The notes beneath the pieces are model-generated. The model was given only the letters and a program-made list of their open reading frames with translations, was not told where the DNA came from and searched no databases. Positions 10,701-18,573 of a DNA stretch of 47,401 bases are shown here, in pieces. Position numbers and translations under genes: made by a program. The number at the start of each line of letters is the position of its first letter. Within the stretch, counting starts at the first letter, position 1. Location: the NCBI GenBank assembly GCA_028875345.1, contig JAPPEG010000283.1, positions 1 through 47,401 on the forward strand, read 5' to 3'. The DNA comes from Gemmatimonadota bacterium. Its GTDB lineage: Bacteria; Latescibacterota; UBA2968; UBA8231.

Positions 10701-12310
10701 CACCGCCCCTGTACGAAGGCGGCCTCATCCGCGACCGCGCCTGGCGCGGCATGCAGGATTCCATCTTGGACTACGTGCAGAGCGCATTTGGCGACCGCGC
10801 CTTGGTGGTGCCGCGCGCCTGGTACTTGTCGCCGGTCGAATCCGAACGGGCCTATATCGACTTTGCCGCCACCGCGACCGGCGCGGCCAGTTTCGCGCAC
10901 GGCTTGGTGGGCTTACAGCCAGCCGAAACCGAGGTCACGGGCCTCGACGCGCACATCTCGGCGGGCCGCTTCTTTGCGGCGGGCGACAACAAGGCCGTTA
11001 TCTTGCCCGACAGCCTAGCCGCGCTCGTCGGCATTGGCCCTGAGGACGTGGGCACGGCTTCCATCGAGCTCTACGGCGAAGAGTACCAAGTCATCGGCCT
11101 GTTCGACAGCGCGGCCCTGAAAGAAGTAGTCGATCTCGATGGCGAGCGCCTAACGCCCGTGGATACGGTCAAAGACGCCGGCCTCATCACCCGCGAGAGT
11201 ACCGAAGATCCGCGCGCCTTGGCCGCCACCGCGGTCGAAACCTTCAACCACCTCGAAGTAATCAACACCCTCTTCTTGCCCTATGAGCGCGTCCGCGCCA
11301 TGGATGGCCGCCTGCGCTCCATCGCCATCGCCGCGGACGCGGGCGACCCAGAATTCGTCCAGCGCGTGGAGTCCTTTATGTCGCGGGTGGCGCTGACCCT
11401 GTTCGTCGGCCAAGGCGACCGCGTCGTGGCCTACAGTTCGATTGGCTCCACCGAAATAAGCGGGGCCGGCCAGCTTTTGGTGCCGGTAATCATCGCCGCC
11501 TTGATCGTGCTCAATACCATGATGGGGGCCGTGTACGAGCGCGTGCGCGAAATCGGCATCTACAGCGTCGTCGGCTTGGCCCCCAGCCACATCGGCCTGC
11601 TGTTTTTGGCCGAATCCACGGTCTTTGCCACTTTTGGCGCGGTAGTCGGCTACGCCCTAGGCCAAATCGCCCATCTGTTCATGCTGCAATACGGGCTGCT
11701 CGCTGGCCTGACGCTCAACTACTCGTCGCTCTCCGCGGTGTGGGCTACGGTAGTAGTCATCGGCACGGTCTATTTATCGACCTTGTATCCAGCGCGCATG
11801 GCGGCCAACATGGCCGTCCCAGACGTGACGCGGCAATGGCAATTCCCCCCGCCCGTCGGCGACCACTGGCGCTTTGACTTTCCCTTTACGGTCGGCGGGG
11901 CCGAGGTGCCGAGCATGTACGTGTATCTCAAGTCGGTCTTCGCCGCCTATGGCGAAGGCTCGATCGGCGACTTCATCGCCCGCGACGTCGAGCTATCCGT
12001 CACCACCGACGGGCCAGAGCCGTCCTACGCCATTGCCATGCGCACTTGGCTGGCACCCTACGACCTCGGGATCAGCCAGCAGGTGCGCCTACAGGCGACT
12101 CCAACCGGCGAGCACCACATCTACAAAATCGAGACCCACATCGAACGCCTCAGCGGTGACGTGGCCTCTTGGCAGCGCATGAATCGCAAGTTTCTCAACG
12201 TATTGCGCAAGCGATTCCTCGTCTGGCGCACCCTAGCGCCGGGGATTCGCCAAGGGTATCAGGACGAGGTGGAAAAGGCGTTTGCCGGGGCTGAGCCGCT
12301 GGCGGTGTAG
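7715..12310 (+). CDS. Giant M28-peptidase-like / FtsX-permease fusion, peptidase site degenerate (1531 aa)
   Basis: The N-terminus has one hydrophobic helix, then a PA-like insert (about 110-220) and an M28 metallopeptidase-like domain (about 60-510). The first zinc-ligand motif is present (A-H-Y-D, H289/D291). The usual G-A-D-D-N is G-A-E-S-A (E304), and the catalytic Glu-Glu before Q-G-L is H336-F337, so the peptidase is probably inactive. Residues 510-830 are extracytoplasmic. Three close membrane helices follow (about 837-925), then an FtsX/MacB-type permease core. It has a large periplasmic loop and the classic end block: N-T-M-M-G-A-V-Y-E-R-V-R-E-I-G at about 1265 and two further helices. 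FtsX permeases normally work with an ABC ATPase, but none is encoded nearby. No Shine-Dalgarno is seen. It could be an envelope sensor or lipoprotein-extrusion-like permease. Confidence 0.85.
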   Translation: MLTKFLLSTTAAFFLLSVAAFDPATISRWIERAIGWEPLREAPATDEAPSLREAVAQIDAADLERHLHILTADSSRVTGYAGAANAARYIEGEFHRLGLQVTSEFFPLSVPLDRGGRLRLVGSDEAIPIYGLWPNHVRSPSLPPGGVSGHLIDLGRGSLAEMDGKRLAGSVALMGFGSGNAYVEARALGAQAILLYDDGRVTRSEAAEKFLQVPVDIPRFWVEATDAEILRQQARSGDAQVHLEARMDWMQVQARNIFAVLPGLAEDMPLGQRREIQQWDEQIIVLQAHYDAISVVPALAPGAESATGMAALLEIARLLVAEGTRYTVLFLATPGHFQGLAGVNDFLYRHARKSEHFLDQIPPAERIDFRLFVGLDLASHSPRVGSFTMGTFYNSAWRNDDYQKNLMAHYASRFARYNREIFADSTRYQDAIAPQKRVWKNFMPVRLALDSEAAAFVGKEALSFVTPNQLRQRVDTPLDRLEFVALDNLAEQTRTIAGLMLKAAADPDFFNDTKLTLRDWGHSLEGNIYWFDRDVNFAVPKAPVPNALVTYLQPGPNSVAGVRTLMATHGDESGYFKFDIVRNRFANRIQAFELDEYGRIVSAPDLGEEGDKTYPGTQPYGWWENRMLQVLFRCRALSFLEVVDPRYLSAMDRVNVLGTNDAPPRSFSLNYIENQSAVQDRVVQAGVVFAEPGTRVKILAGEGAFGGESALAGVRYMLTNADSTLFADLDPARVDLATIEQAQGDGFPVEQGLIPYPALQAARDIWIIDEARIKQMVRHGIVLEQLQAMHDQAREALLEARDKLAAFDYTGYQRAVRRALGLEARIYPEVKATANDAVRAVIFYFALLLPFAFFCERFFFGFPDVRRQIAGFVGIFVLVFLILRFVHPAFKLSSSPYIIFLAFVILALGILVIFIVVTRFKALLQRRKGAASGVHETDVGRIAAGFAAVLLGISNLSKRRLRTALTAATLTFLTFTVNSFTSVKSSLDFYRLPRDTPPLYEGGLIRDRAWRGMQDSILDYVQSAFGDRALVVPRAWYLSPVESERAYIDFAATATGAASFAHGLVGLQPAETEVTGLDAHISAGRFFAAGDNKAVILPDSLAALVGIGPEDVGTASIELYGEEYQVIGLFDSAALKEVVDLDGERLTPVDTVKDAGLITRESTEDPRALAATAVETFNHLEVINTLFLPYERVRAMDGRLRSIAIAADAGDPEFVQRVESFMSRVALTLFVGQGDRVVAYSSIGSTEISGAGQLLVPVIIAALIVLNTMMGAVYERVREIGIYSVVGLAPSHIGLLFLAESTVFATFGAVVGYALGQIAHLFMLQYGLLAGLTLNYSSLSAVWATVVVIGTVYLSTLYPARMAANMAVPDVTRQWQFPPPVGDHWRFDFPFTVGGAEVPSMYVYLKSVFAAYGEGSIGDFIARDVELSVTTDGPEPSYAIAMRTWLAPYDLGISQQVRLQATPTGEHHIYKIETHIERLSGDVASWQRMNRKFLNVLRKRFLVWRTLAPGIRQGYQDEVEKAFAGAEPLAV

Positions 12311-12348
12311 TGCCAAAGTCCGCTCACTAGGCCGCTTGCCGTCCGCCC

Positions 12349-12377
12349 TTGACACGGCCTCGCCACAAAAATAGACT
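12349..12377 (+). promoter_or_regulatory. Sigma70-type promoter of the toxin-antitoxin operon
   Basis: A perfect -35 TTGACA (12349-12354) is separated by 17 bases from a -10 TAGACT (12372-12377). It sits 31 bases before the antitoxin ATG. Confidence 0.65.
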
Positions 12378-12392
12378 TAGCTTAACTTAGCT
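12375..12392 (+). promoter_or_regulatory. Direct-repeat operator candidate for antitoxin autoregulation
   Basis: Two perfect copies of ACTTAGCT (12375-12382 and 12385-12392) are separated by TA and overlap the end of the -10 box and the expected transcription start. Phd/VapB-type antitoxins usually repress their own promoter, so this is the likely binding site; that role is inferred from position. Confidence 0.5.
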
Positions 12393-12407
12393 ATCGGAGG
12401 AACTATA

Positions 12408-12662
12408 ATGCTGAAGGTGAACATGCACGAGGCCAAATCGCAACTTTCGCGCCTAGGTAAGTTGGCTTGGGAGGGGGAAGAAGTTGTGATCGCCAAGGCC
12501 GGCGAGCCGTATTTGCGGCTGGAACCGTATCGGGATCGCCTAGAGGAACGTCAGCTTGGTGGGCTAGAGGGAAAGATTTGGATGTCTCCAGACTTTGACG
12601 ATCCTGATGAAGAACTCATGGACCTGGTTGAGAACGCGAAAATTTTTCCAGATAAGCGCTAG
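12408..12662 (+). CDS. Phd/YefM-type antitoxin (VapB role)
   Basis: An 84-aa protein starting at an ATG with GGAGG seven bases upstream. The N-terminus (M-H-E-A-K-S-Q-L-S-R-L, then G-E-E-V-V-I-A-K-A-G-E-P) is the typical Phd/YefM DNA-binding fold. The acidic C-terminal half (D-F-D-D-P-D-E-E-L) would wrap and neutralise the toxin. It is followed after two bases by the PIN-domain gene, the standard antitoxin-first order. It probably represses its own promoter through the repeats just upstream. Confidence 0.9.
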   Translation: MLKVNMHEAKSQLSRLGKLAWEGEEVVIAKAGEPYLRLEPYRDRLEERQLGGLEGKIWMSPDFDDPDEELMDLVENAKIFPDKR

Positions 12663-12664
12663 CA

Positions 12665-13045
12665 ATGTCGCGGCTACTATTGGATACCCACACCCTCTTG
12701 TGGTGCCTATCCGATGTTGAGCAACTGGCTGAAGATACCCGTGCCACAATCGCCGATCCGCACAATGACGTCTTCGTCAGCGCCATCACCGGGTGGGAAA
12801 TCGCGGTCAAGCGGGCAAAGGGGCGCTTAGTCGCTCCAGACAATCTGTCGGTGTTGGTTGAGGAAAGGGGCTTCACTCACCTTCCGCTGACGTTCCATCA
12901 CGCTGAGCAGGCCGGCAGCCTCCCGATGCACCACCGGGATCCATTTGATCGGTTCCTGATTGCCCAAGCTCAAACCGAAGGGCTGATTCTCGTGACCCGG
13001 GACGGCCACATTCGGCGATACGACGTGGCCACCATGGAGGTTTGA
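12665..13045 (+). CDS. vapC: PIN-domain ribonuclease toxin, VapC type
   Basis: A 126-aa PIN domain of standard length. The acidic residues expected to hold Mg2+ are visible: D7 in L-L-L-D-T-H, E45 in G-W-E-I-A, D95 in D-P-F-D-R-F, and D113 in T-R-D-G. VapC toxins cleave RNA, often tRNA, when freed from their antitoxin. The gene is coupled to the antitoxin upstream with a two-base gap. All catalytic positions look intact, so it is probably functional. Confidence 0.92.
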   Translation: MSRLLLDTHTLLWCLSDVEQLAEDTRATIADPHNDVFVSAITGWEIAVKRAKGRLVAPDNLSVLVEERGFTHLPLTFHHAEQAGSLPMHHRDPFDRFLIAQAQTEGLILVTRDGHIRRYDVATMEV

Positions 13046-13059
13046 AGCCCTGGGCAACC

Positions 13060-14970
13060 ATGACCGCACGCGCTTTCCTCATCGGCTTGGGTCTCGTGGT
13101 CCTAATCAACATCGGGGCCCCGTACAGCATGTTCATTCTCAAGTCCTCGCAGTGGGCGATCAGCTACCTGCCCTTGAGCGTGGTCTTTCTCTTTACCGGC
13201 TTAGTCTTTCTCAACGCCACGGCCAAGTCGCTGCTAAAAGTGCGCGGCCTGAGCACCAGCGAACTCGGCTTGATCTTCATCATGTCCTTGGTGGGGGCTT
13301 CGATTCCCACCTGGGGCACCTCCACGTACATGATCGCGGTCGTCGCCGCTCCCCAGTACTTTGCCTCGCCCGAAAATCAGTGGCAGAGCAAGGTAGTGCA
13401 GTACGTCGAGGAATGGCTGGTGCCCAACGATGCGATTGCCCTCAAGTGGTTCTACAACGGCCTACCCGCGGGCGAGTCCATCCCTTGGGGCGCTTGGATC
13501 GTGCCGATTTTTTGGTGGACCAGTTTGGTGATGGCCATCTTCTTTTTGTGCCAGTGCATGGTCGCGGCGCTGCGCAAGCAGTGGGTCGAGTACGAGCGCC
13601 TGCCCTTCGCCTTGATGGAACTGCCCCAACAGCTCATCGCCCCGCCGCAAGGATCTAACTGGCCCAGCTTCGTGCGCCAAAAGGCGTTCTGGTTCGGCTT
13701 TGCCCTGCCCTTCTGCATGGTTATGTGGAACGTGGTCACGTACTTTACCCCGGCCTTCCCACCCATCCCGCGCGATCTGTCCGACCCCATCCGCATTGGC
13801 CGCGAATTTCCCGCCATCAACACCAATATCAACTGGGCCATCGTCGGCTTTACGTACTTCGTCAATCTCGACGTGTCGTTCAGCATGTGGTTTTTCACGG
13901 TGCTGACCATGTTGCAACAGGGCCTCTTCAACCGCTTTGGCTACACCATTGCCGGCCGCGACGTGTACACCCTCGGCCACCCGGGCATCGGCTGGCAGTC
14001 TTTCGGTGCCCTGATCGCCCTCGTCGGCGGAATGCTGTGGATGGCGCGTGGGCACCTCGGCGCGATCTGGCGCAAAGCCGTGCGCGGCGATGCGGACATC
14101 GACGATACCGACGAGCTGATGTCCTACCGGATGATCGTCTTTGGCGGCGGGCTGGCCCTGCTCTACATCGCCTTCTGGATGTGGCGGGCCGGCATGAACC
14201 CGCCCACGGTCGCGCTCTTCATCTTGGCCACCTTGGTCCTCTACGTCGGCATTACGCGCATCATCATGGAGGGCGGCTTGCTCTTCAGCCGCGCCCCGCT
14301 AGTCGGCCAGACCTTCGTCGGCTACGCGCTCGGGCCGCACGCCACCGCGCAGAGCAACATCGCCATGGGGCTATCCTACGGCTGGCACCACGAGCTCAAG
14401 GGCTTCTTCATGGTCGCCGCGGCCAACAGCGCCAAAGTATCCGGCTACATTCGCGGCAACCGCCGCTGGCTCAGCTTCTATATCCTCCTCTCGGCGCTAG
14501 TCGCCCTCGTCGTCTCCATGGCCTTCGCGCTCTACATGGGCTATTCCTTTGGCGCGTACAACTACGGGGGGTGGATCTTCGGCACGGGGTCGCAAGTGCC
14601 CTACGTAGAAAGCCTGCGCAAAATCGACCTCAAGGCCCCGGATTGGACGCGGCTGGGCCACCTCGTCAGCGGCGCGGGGGCGATGGGGCTGTTGACCTTT
14701 ATGCGCTACCGCTTCTCGTGGTGGCCCCTGCACCCGATTGGTATGCCGGTCGGCATCTGTTCCTACCCAATGACCATTATCGTCTTTTCGATCTTCGTCT
14801 CCTGGCTGGCCAAATGGGCCATCATGCGCTCGGGCGGCATCGGCCTCTACCACCGCGCCCAGCCCTTTTTCATCGGCCTCATCCTCGGGTACTTCACCGC
14901 GATTGGCCTGTCCTTTTGCATCGATATGATCTGGTTCCCCGGGCAGGGGCACCCGCTATACGGAAATTAG
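13060..14970 (+). CDS. OPT-like polytopic membrane protein, DUF6785/DUF6784 type (636 aa)
   Basis: The ATG at 13060 is preferred over a TTG at 13042 that overlaps the toxin stop; it opens directly into a membrane helix. About 12-14 hydrophobic helices are visible. A cytoplasmic segment with R-K-Q-W-V-E-Y-E-R-L-P-F-A-L-M-E-L-P (around residue 180) resembles the R-L-P-Y/F-P region of OPT oligopeptide transporters. The C-terminal block W-W-P-L-H-P-I-G...Q-P-F-F-I-G-L-I-L-G-Y-F recurs in the paralogue at 22915. The next gene follows after three bases and is also OPT-like, so the two may form one uptake system. Substrate is unknown. Assignment to DUF6785/DUF6784 is from memory of such proteins and is less certain than the transporter-like topology. 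Confidence 0.75.
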   Translation: MTARAFLIGLGLVVLINIGAPYSMFILKSSQWAISYLPLSVVFLFTGLVFLNATAKSLLKVRGLSTSELGLIFIMSLVGASIPTWGTSTYMIAVVAAPQYFASPENQWQSKVVQYVEEWLVPNDAIALKWFYNGLPAGESIPWGAWIVPIFWWTSLVMAIFFLCQCMVAALRKQWVEYERLPFALMELPQQLIAPPQGSNWPSFVRQKAFWFGFALPFCMVMWNVVTYFTPAFPPIPRDLSDPIRIGREFPAINTNINWAIVGFTYFVNLDVSFSMWFFTVLTMLQQGLFNRFGYTIAGRDVYTLGHPGIGWQSFGALIALVGGMLWMARGHLGAIWRKAVRGDADIDDTDELMSYRMIVFGGGLALLYIAFWMWRAGMNPPTVALFILATLVLYVGITRIIMEGGLLFSRAPLVGQTFVGYALGPHATAQSNIAMGLSYGWHHELKGFFMVAAANSAKVSGYIRGNRRWLSFYILLSALVALVVSMAFALYMGYSFGAYNYGGWIFGTGSQVPYVESLRKIDLKAPDWTRLGHLVSGAGAMGLLTFMRYRFSWWPLHPIGMPVGICSYPMTIIVFSIFVSWLAKWAIMRSGGIGLYHRAQPFFIGLILGYFTAIGLSFCIDMIWFPGQGHPLYGN

Positions 14971-14973
14971 CGC

Positions 14974-16956
14974 ATGGCTCAAGACGATAAAAAAACGCCC
15001 GAGCTGATTCCCTCGGATCTCCAATTTGAACCGGGCTTCAACCTCAAGACCTTGTGGGCCGCGCTCTTCGTCGGCTTCATCATGCTGCCCGGGGCCATCT
15101 ACTTGGGGTTGGTGACCGGCCAGAGCATGGCCGGCGGGGCCGAGTGGGTAACGCTCATCCTCTTCATCGAAATCGCCAAGCGCTCCTTTGCGCGCCTGCG
15201 CACCCAAGAGGTGATCATTCTCTACTGGGTGGCCGGCGGCCTAGTCATGATGGGCGGCAAGTTGGGCACGGGGGCCGAGCTGTTCGGCGGGCCTTTTGGC
15301 GGGCTGATCTGGGACCAATACTTGATCCAATCGCCCCAAGCCGACGGCTTGCACCAGCACATTCCCGATTGGGTGGTGCCCCCGCGCGGTTCACAAGCCC
15401 TAGAGGGGCGTTCCTTTTTGCACCCCGACTGGTTCAAGCCCATCGTCCTGCTGCTGACCGTCATTGTAATGCAGAAGGTCAACAGCCTGTCCTTGGGCTA
15501 CGTGCTCTTCCGCATCACCAACGACATCGAGCGCCTGCCGTACCCACTGGCTGCGGTGCAGGCCGGCGGCGCGACTGCTCTCGCCGAGAGCTCGGGACCG
15601 AGCCAAGGCTGGCGCTGGGAGGTCTTCAGCATCGGAGCCTTTATCGGCATTATCTGGGGGCTGTTCTACGTAGTCATCCCCACGATCTCGGGCATTTTCT
15701 TCACCGAAACCGTGACGATCCTGCCGATTCCGTTTATCGACCTGACCGTCTCCCTCAAGGAAATGCTGCCGGCCAGTATCATGGGCATTGGCACGGACCT
15801 CGGGCACGTCATGGTCGGCTTTGTCCTGCCCTTTTGGATCGTGGTCGGCTCCTTTGCCGCGGCTTTCCTCGTCAACATCCTCATCAACCCGGTGCTCTAC
15901 GCGTACGACGTGCTGCACACCTATGAGCCGGGCATGTCGGCAATCCCAACGCAGATCGCCAATTCCTTCGACTTCTGGCTCAGCTTCTCCATTGGCGGCG
16001 CAGTCCTCGTGGCCGTGATGGGGTTTGCCATGGTGGGCAAGACCTTGTGGACTTTGCGCGGGGTTAAGCGCGAGGGCGACGACCAAGGGCTGCCCAAAGG
16101 CCGCGGCGACATCCCCATCCCCCTCGCCTTGGGCATCTGGGCGGTGAGCACACTCGGCTTCGTGGTCTTGGTGTGGTATTTGGTACCGGAATTCCCTTGG
16201 TGGATCAGCGCGTTTTTCGGCTTTGTGTGGACGCCGATCTACTCGTACATCGGCGCGCGCATGATCGGCCTGACCGGCTCGCCGCAAGGGGCGTCCTTCC
16301 CCTATCTGCGCGAAGGCTCCTTTTACCTGTCGGGCTATCAGGGCGCGGCCGTGTGGTTTGCGCCGATCCCGCTCTTCCAGTGGGGCTACGAAGCCGCGGC
16401 CTTCAAGCAACTTGAACTGACCCGCACCCACTTCGGCAGCATCGTCAAGCTGGCTGGCGTTACTTTGCTGATCATGTTCGTCTGCTCGTTTATATTCTGG
16501 TCTTTCATCTGGAAGCTCGGGCCGATTCCTTCGTCGGCCTATCCCTACGTGCAAAAATTTTGGCCCTTCCACGCCACCATGCAGGCGTTCTGGGCCAAGT
16601 CAACGCTCGCCGAGGGCGGCAACGAACTGATCAGATCCATCATTCGCTGGGAATACGTGCTCACGGGCGCGCTGGGCAGCGCGGGGATTTTGGGCGTGCT
16701 GTCACTCTTGCGCTGGCCGGTTGCCCTGTTCTACGGCTTCATCGGCGGCGTGGGCGCGTGGCCGCACTTTCTGCTGCCCAACTTCATCGGCGCCTTGCTG
16801 GGCCGCTATCACTTGCAGAAGCGCTTTGGCGAGGCGCGCTGGCGGGCGTACGCGCCGATTCTGTTGGCCGGCTATTCGTGCGGAATGGGCTTGGTCGGCA
16901 TGTCTTCCATCGCGCTGGCGCTGATTTCTAAAGCGGTGTCGAGTATTGTATTTTAG
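14974..16956 (+). CDS. OPT-superfamily-like transporter (660 aa)
   Basis: Start ATG is three bases after the previous stop. The protein has a short cytoplasmic N-terminus, then some 14 hydrophobic helices. The segment N-D-I-E-R-L-P-Y-P-L-A-A-V-Q-A-G-G (about residues 180-196) matches the cytoplasmic R-L-P-Y-P-x-x-x-A feature of OPT peptide/metal-chelate transporters. It differs in length and detail from both DUF6785-like proteins here but shares the general layout. A role in importing small organic solutes such as peptides or chelates is inferred. The gene ends at a strong hairpin facing the convergent minus-strand genes. Confidence 0.75.
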   Translation: MAQDDKKTPELIPSDLQFEPGFNLKTLWAALFVGFIMLPGAIYLGLVTGQSMAGGAEWVTLILFIEIAKRSFARLRTQEVIILYWVAGGLVMMGGKLGTGAELFGGPFGGLIWDQYLIQSPQADGLHQHIPDWVVPPRGSQALEGRSFLHPDWFKPIVLLLTVIVMQKVNSLSLGYVLFRITNDIERLPYPLAAVQAGGATALAESSGPSQGWRWEVFSIGAFIGIIWGLFYVVIPTISGIFFTETVTILPIPFIDLTVSLKEMLPASIMGIGTDLGHVMVGFVLPFWIVVGSFAAAFLVNILINPVLYAYDVLHTYEPGMSAIPTQIANSFDFWLSFSIGGAVLVAVMGFAMVGKTLWTLRGVKREGDDQGLPKGRGDIPIPLALGIWAVSTLGFVVLVWYLVPEFPWWISAFFGFVWTPIYSYIGARMIGLTGSPQGASFPYLREGSFYLSGYQGAAVWFAPIPLFQWGYEAAAFKQLELTRTHFGSIVKLAGVTLLIMFVCSFIFWSFIWKLGPIPSSAYPYVQKFWPFHATMQAFWAKSTLAEGGNELIRSIIRWEYVLTGALGSAGILGVLSLLRWPVALFYGFIGGVGAWPHFLLPNFIGALLGRYHLQKRFGEARWRAYAPILLAGYSCGMGLVGMSSIALALISKAVSSIVF

Positions 16957-17001
16957 GCTTTGGTTCTTCCATAAAGTTGCCCGTGCGTAACATCAGGTTA
17001 T

Positions 17002-17050
17002 AAAATGCCCCCTTTTTCGTACATACACTGTACAAAAAAGGGGGCATTTT
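17002..17050. terminator. Bidirectional terminator, near-perfect 22-pair hairpin
   Basis: AAAATGCCCCCTTTTT (17002-17017) pairs perfectly with 17035-17050. After one mismatch (C17018/A17034), GTACA pairs with TGTAC around a five-base loop TACAC. It ends in A- and T-runs on both strands, so it can terminate both the OPT-like gene and the convergent dehydrogenase gene. Confidence 0.9.
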
Positions 17051-17057
17051 TATTCAT

Positions 17058-18101
17058 TTAACCACTTACCTCAACCCCCACCTTCGCCGCACTCGCCACA
17101 ATCTGCGCCCACGTCTCGTCCTCTATGAAGATCCCCTCCACCTTCCGCTTCTCCGCTATCGCCCGCTCGCTGTCCCCAGGCATCAAGATCGCCTTAACTC
17201 CCGGTGCCGTAGCCGCAGATTTGACAAAATCGATGTACGTGTCGGCCTCGGCAAAATAGGCGTCTAATCCCACCAGCTTTTCTACGTCGAGCACCAACAG
17301 CAGCGCCCCGTTGCGGAAGCGCCGATCCTGGGCGAGGCACCCAGCTCCGGCCAACGCACCGGCCAACAACTCAACCGCCACATTCAGACCGTAGCCCTTG
17401 TGACCGAGACTACCGCCCAAGGGCAGGATGGTGCCGGGCGGATCCGCGTATAAGGTGTTGGGATCGTTGGTCGGCTGGCCCTCGGCGTCGAGCAGCCAGC
17501 CGTCGGGTACCTCGGCACCGCGATTGCGCTGCACCCGAACCTTGCCCTCGGCCACAGCCGACGTGGTCATGTCGAGGACGACCGGCGGGCCGCTGCGCGA
17601 CGGGAATGCCATGGCGATTGGATTGGTACCATGCCGCGCCTCGCGCCCACCCCACGGAGCCATGCGGCAGACCGGCGCACCGTTGACAAACATCAGGGCA
17701 ACAGCAGTCTCCTCGGCAATGCGCTCCACGTAGCTGCCGAGGCGGCCGACGTGATTGGCTTGGCGGACGGAGATAGCGGCCATGCCCGTGGCCCGCGCCT
17801 TCTCCAGAGCCATATCCACGCCGCGACTCATCGCCACCTGCCCAAAGCCCCAATGCGCGTCGAGCACGGCGAGCGTTGGGGCCTCGTGAACCACTTCGAC
17901 AGCCGCGTCTGGCACGATGTCACCGGCTTCGACTTGGCCCAAGTACTGGGGGATGCGGATGACGCCGTGCGAGTCGTGGCCGACGAGATTGGCCTCGACG
18001 AGCAATTCAGCAACCACGCGCGCCTCGTCAACACGCATCCCAGCCGCGGCAAAAATGGACGCGGTGGTTTCGGTCAAAGACGCTGGAGAAAAGACCGGCA
18101 T
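17058..18101 (-). CDS. Malate/L-lactate/ureidoglycolate dehydrogenase family (Ldh_2) oxidoreductase (347 aa)
   Basis: The ATG at 18101 overlaps the upstream stop (TAATG), indicating translational coupling; a GTG at 18128 inside the upstream gene is less likely. The protein shows Ldh_2 hallmarks: H-D-S-H-G-V-I-R-I-P-Q-Y near residue 45-55, a Q-A-N-H-V-G-R-L-G-S-Y motif near 115, G-T-N-P-I-A-M-A-F-P, and G-H-K-G-Y-G-L. These enzymes reduce or oxidise 2-hydroxy acids with NAD(P)H. The family includes malate, sulfolactate, 2,3-diketogulonate and ureidoglycolate dehydrogenases, and the substrate cannot be read from sequence here. The length is usual for the family. Confidence 0.9.
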   Translation of the reverse strand: MPVFSPASLTETTASIFAAAGMRVDEARVVAELLVEANLVGHDSHGVIRIPQYLGQVEAGDIVPDAAVEVVHEAPTLAVLDAHWGFGQVAMSRGVDMALEKARATGMAAISVRQANHVGRLGSYVERIAEETAVALMFVNGAPVCRMAPWGGREARHGTNPIAMAFPSRSGPPVVLDMTTSAVAEGKVRVQRNRGAEVPDGWLLDAEGQPTNDPNTLYADPPGTILPLGGSLGHKGYGLNVAVELLAGALAGAGCLAQDRRFRNGALLLVLDVEKLVGLDAYFAEADTYIDFVKSAATAPGVKAILMPGDSERAIAEKRKVEGIFIEDETWAQIVASAAKVGVEVSG

Positions 18102-18529
18102 TACTCTTTTGCCCCGCTGGCGATCCACGCGCGAATTATTTCCACCTGCTCGGCGGACAACGGATTGCCCGGCGGCATTTGCTGGCTGATGATTTCGTCG
18201 TCGCCGCGCACCTTTATCAGCAGATAGGACTTATTGGGATTTCCCGGATCAACCAGCTTGAAATCGGGCCGCTGGCCACTATCGACGCCGACGATGCGAG
18301 CGGCAAAGTCGCCCTCCAGCGACAAATCGCCCGCAGGCTCTCCGCCGCTGTGGCAACCCGAAAAGGTGCAACTAACCGCGAAGACCTCGCGGACTTGTGC
18401 TAGGCTAGCTTCTGTGAGAGTACCTTCGCCTTCGCCGTCCGGCCCCACCGTCGAGTCATCGCCCCCGCAACCGCCCCACCACAGGGCCGCGGTCAACAGC
18501 AGCGACAGACGCATAAGTCGTAGCAACAT
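18101..18529 (-). CDS. Cytochrome c-like lipoprotein with CxxxxCH haem motif (142 aa)
   Basis: The ATG at 18529 is chosen because a good promoter (18574-18602) fires just upstream and AGGG precedes it; a longer reading from TTG at 18574 would start inside the -10 box. The N-terminus is a lipoprotein signal (lipobox W-G-G-C, Cys21) followed by an acidic linker. The haem site reads V-S-C-T-F-S-G-C-H-S (C54, C59, H60), four residues between the cysteines instead of two. Met118 in Q-Q-M-P-P-G is the likely distal ligand, and the C-terminus L-S-A-E-Q-V-E-I-I-R-A-W-I-A-S-G-A is typical of planctomycete-style cytochrome c domains. Probably a periplasmic electron carrier on the membrane. It is cotranscribed with the dehydrogenase, though a direct link is unproven. 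Confidence 0.82.
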   Translation of the reverse strand: MLLRLMRLSLLLTAALWWGGCGGDDSTVGPDGEGEGTLTEASLAQVREVFAVSCTFSGCHSGGEPAGDLSLEGDFAARIVGVDSGQRPDFKLVDPGNPNKSYLLIKVRGDDEIISQQMPPGNPLSAEQVEIIRAWIASGAKE

Positions 18530-18573
18530 ATTCCCTCGTAGTAGTTGATGTTTACGCAGTACAGCGCGGCGCA

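Noticed and set aside
10178-10900. A 240-codon minus-strand frame inside the M28/FtsX gene
   Set aside because: Composition (Glu/Asp/Gly/Arg-rich) mirrors the antisense of membrane helices; no promoter or ribosome site is seen.
13725-16572. Long overlapping frames inside the OPT-like genes, for example 421 codons at 13725-14990 plus and 390 codons at 15400-16572 minus
   Set aside because: They are Arg/His/Pro- or Asp/His-rich without domain features and lie fully within genes with clear membrane helices; high GC leaves such frames open by chance.
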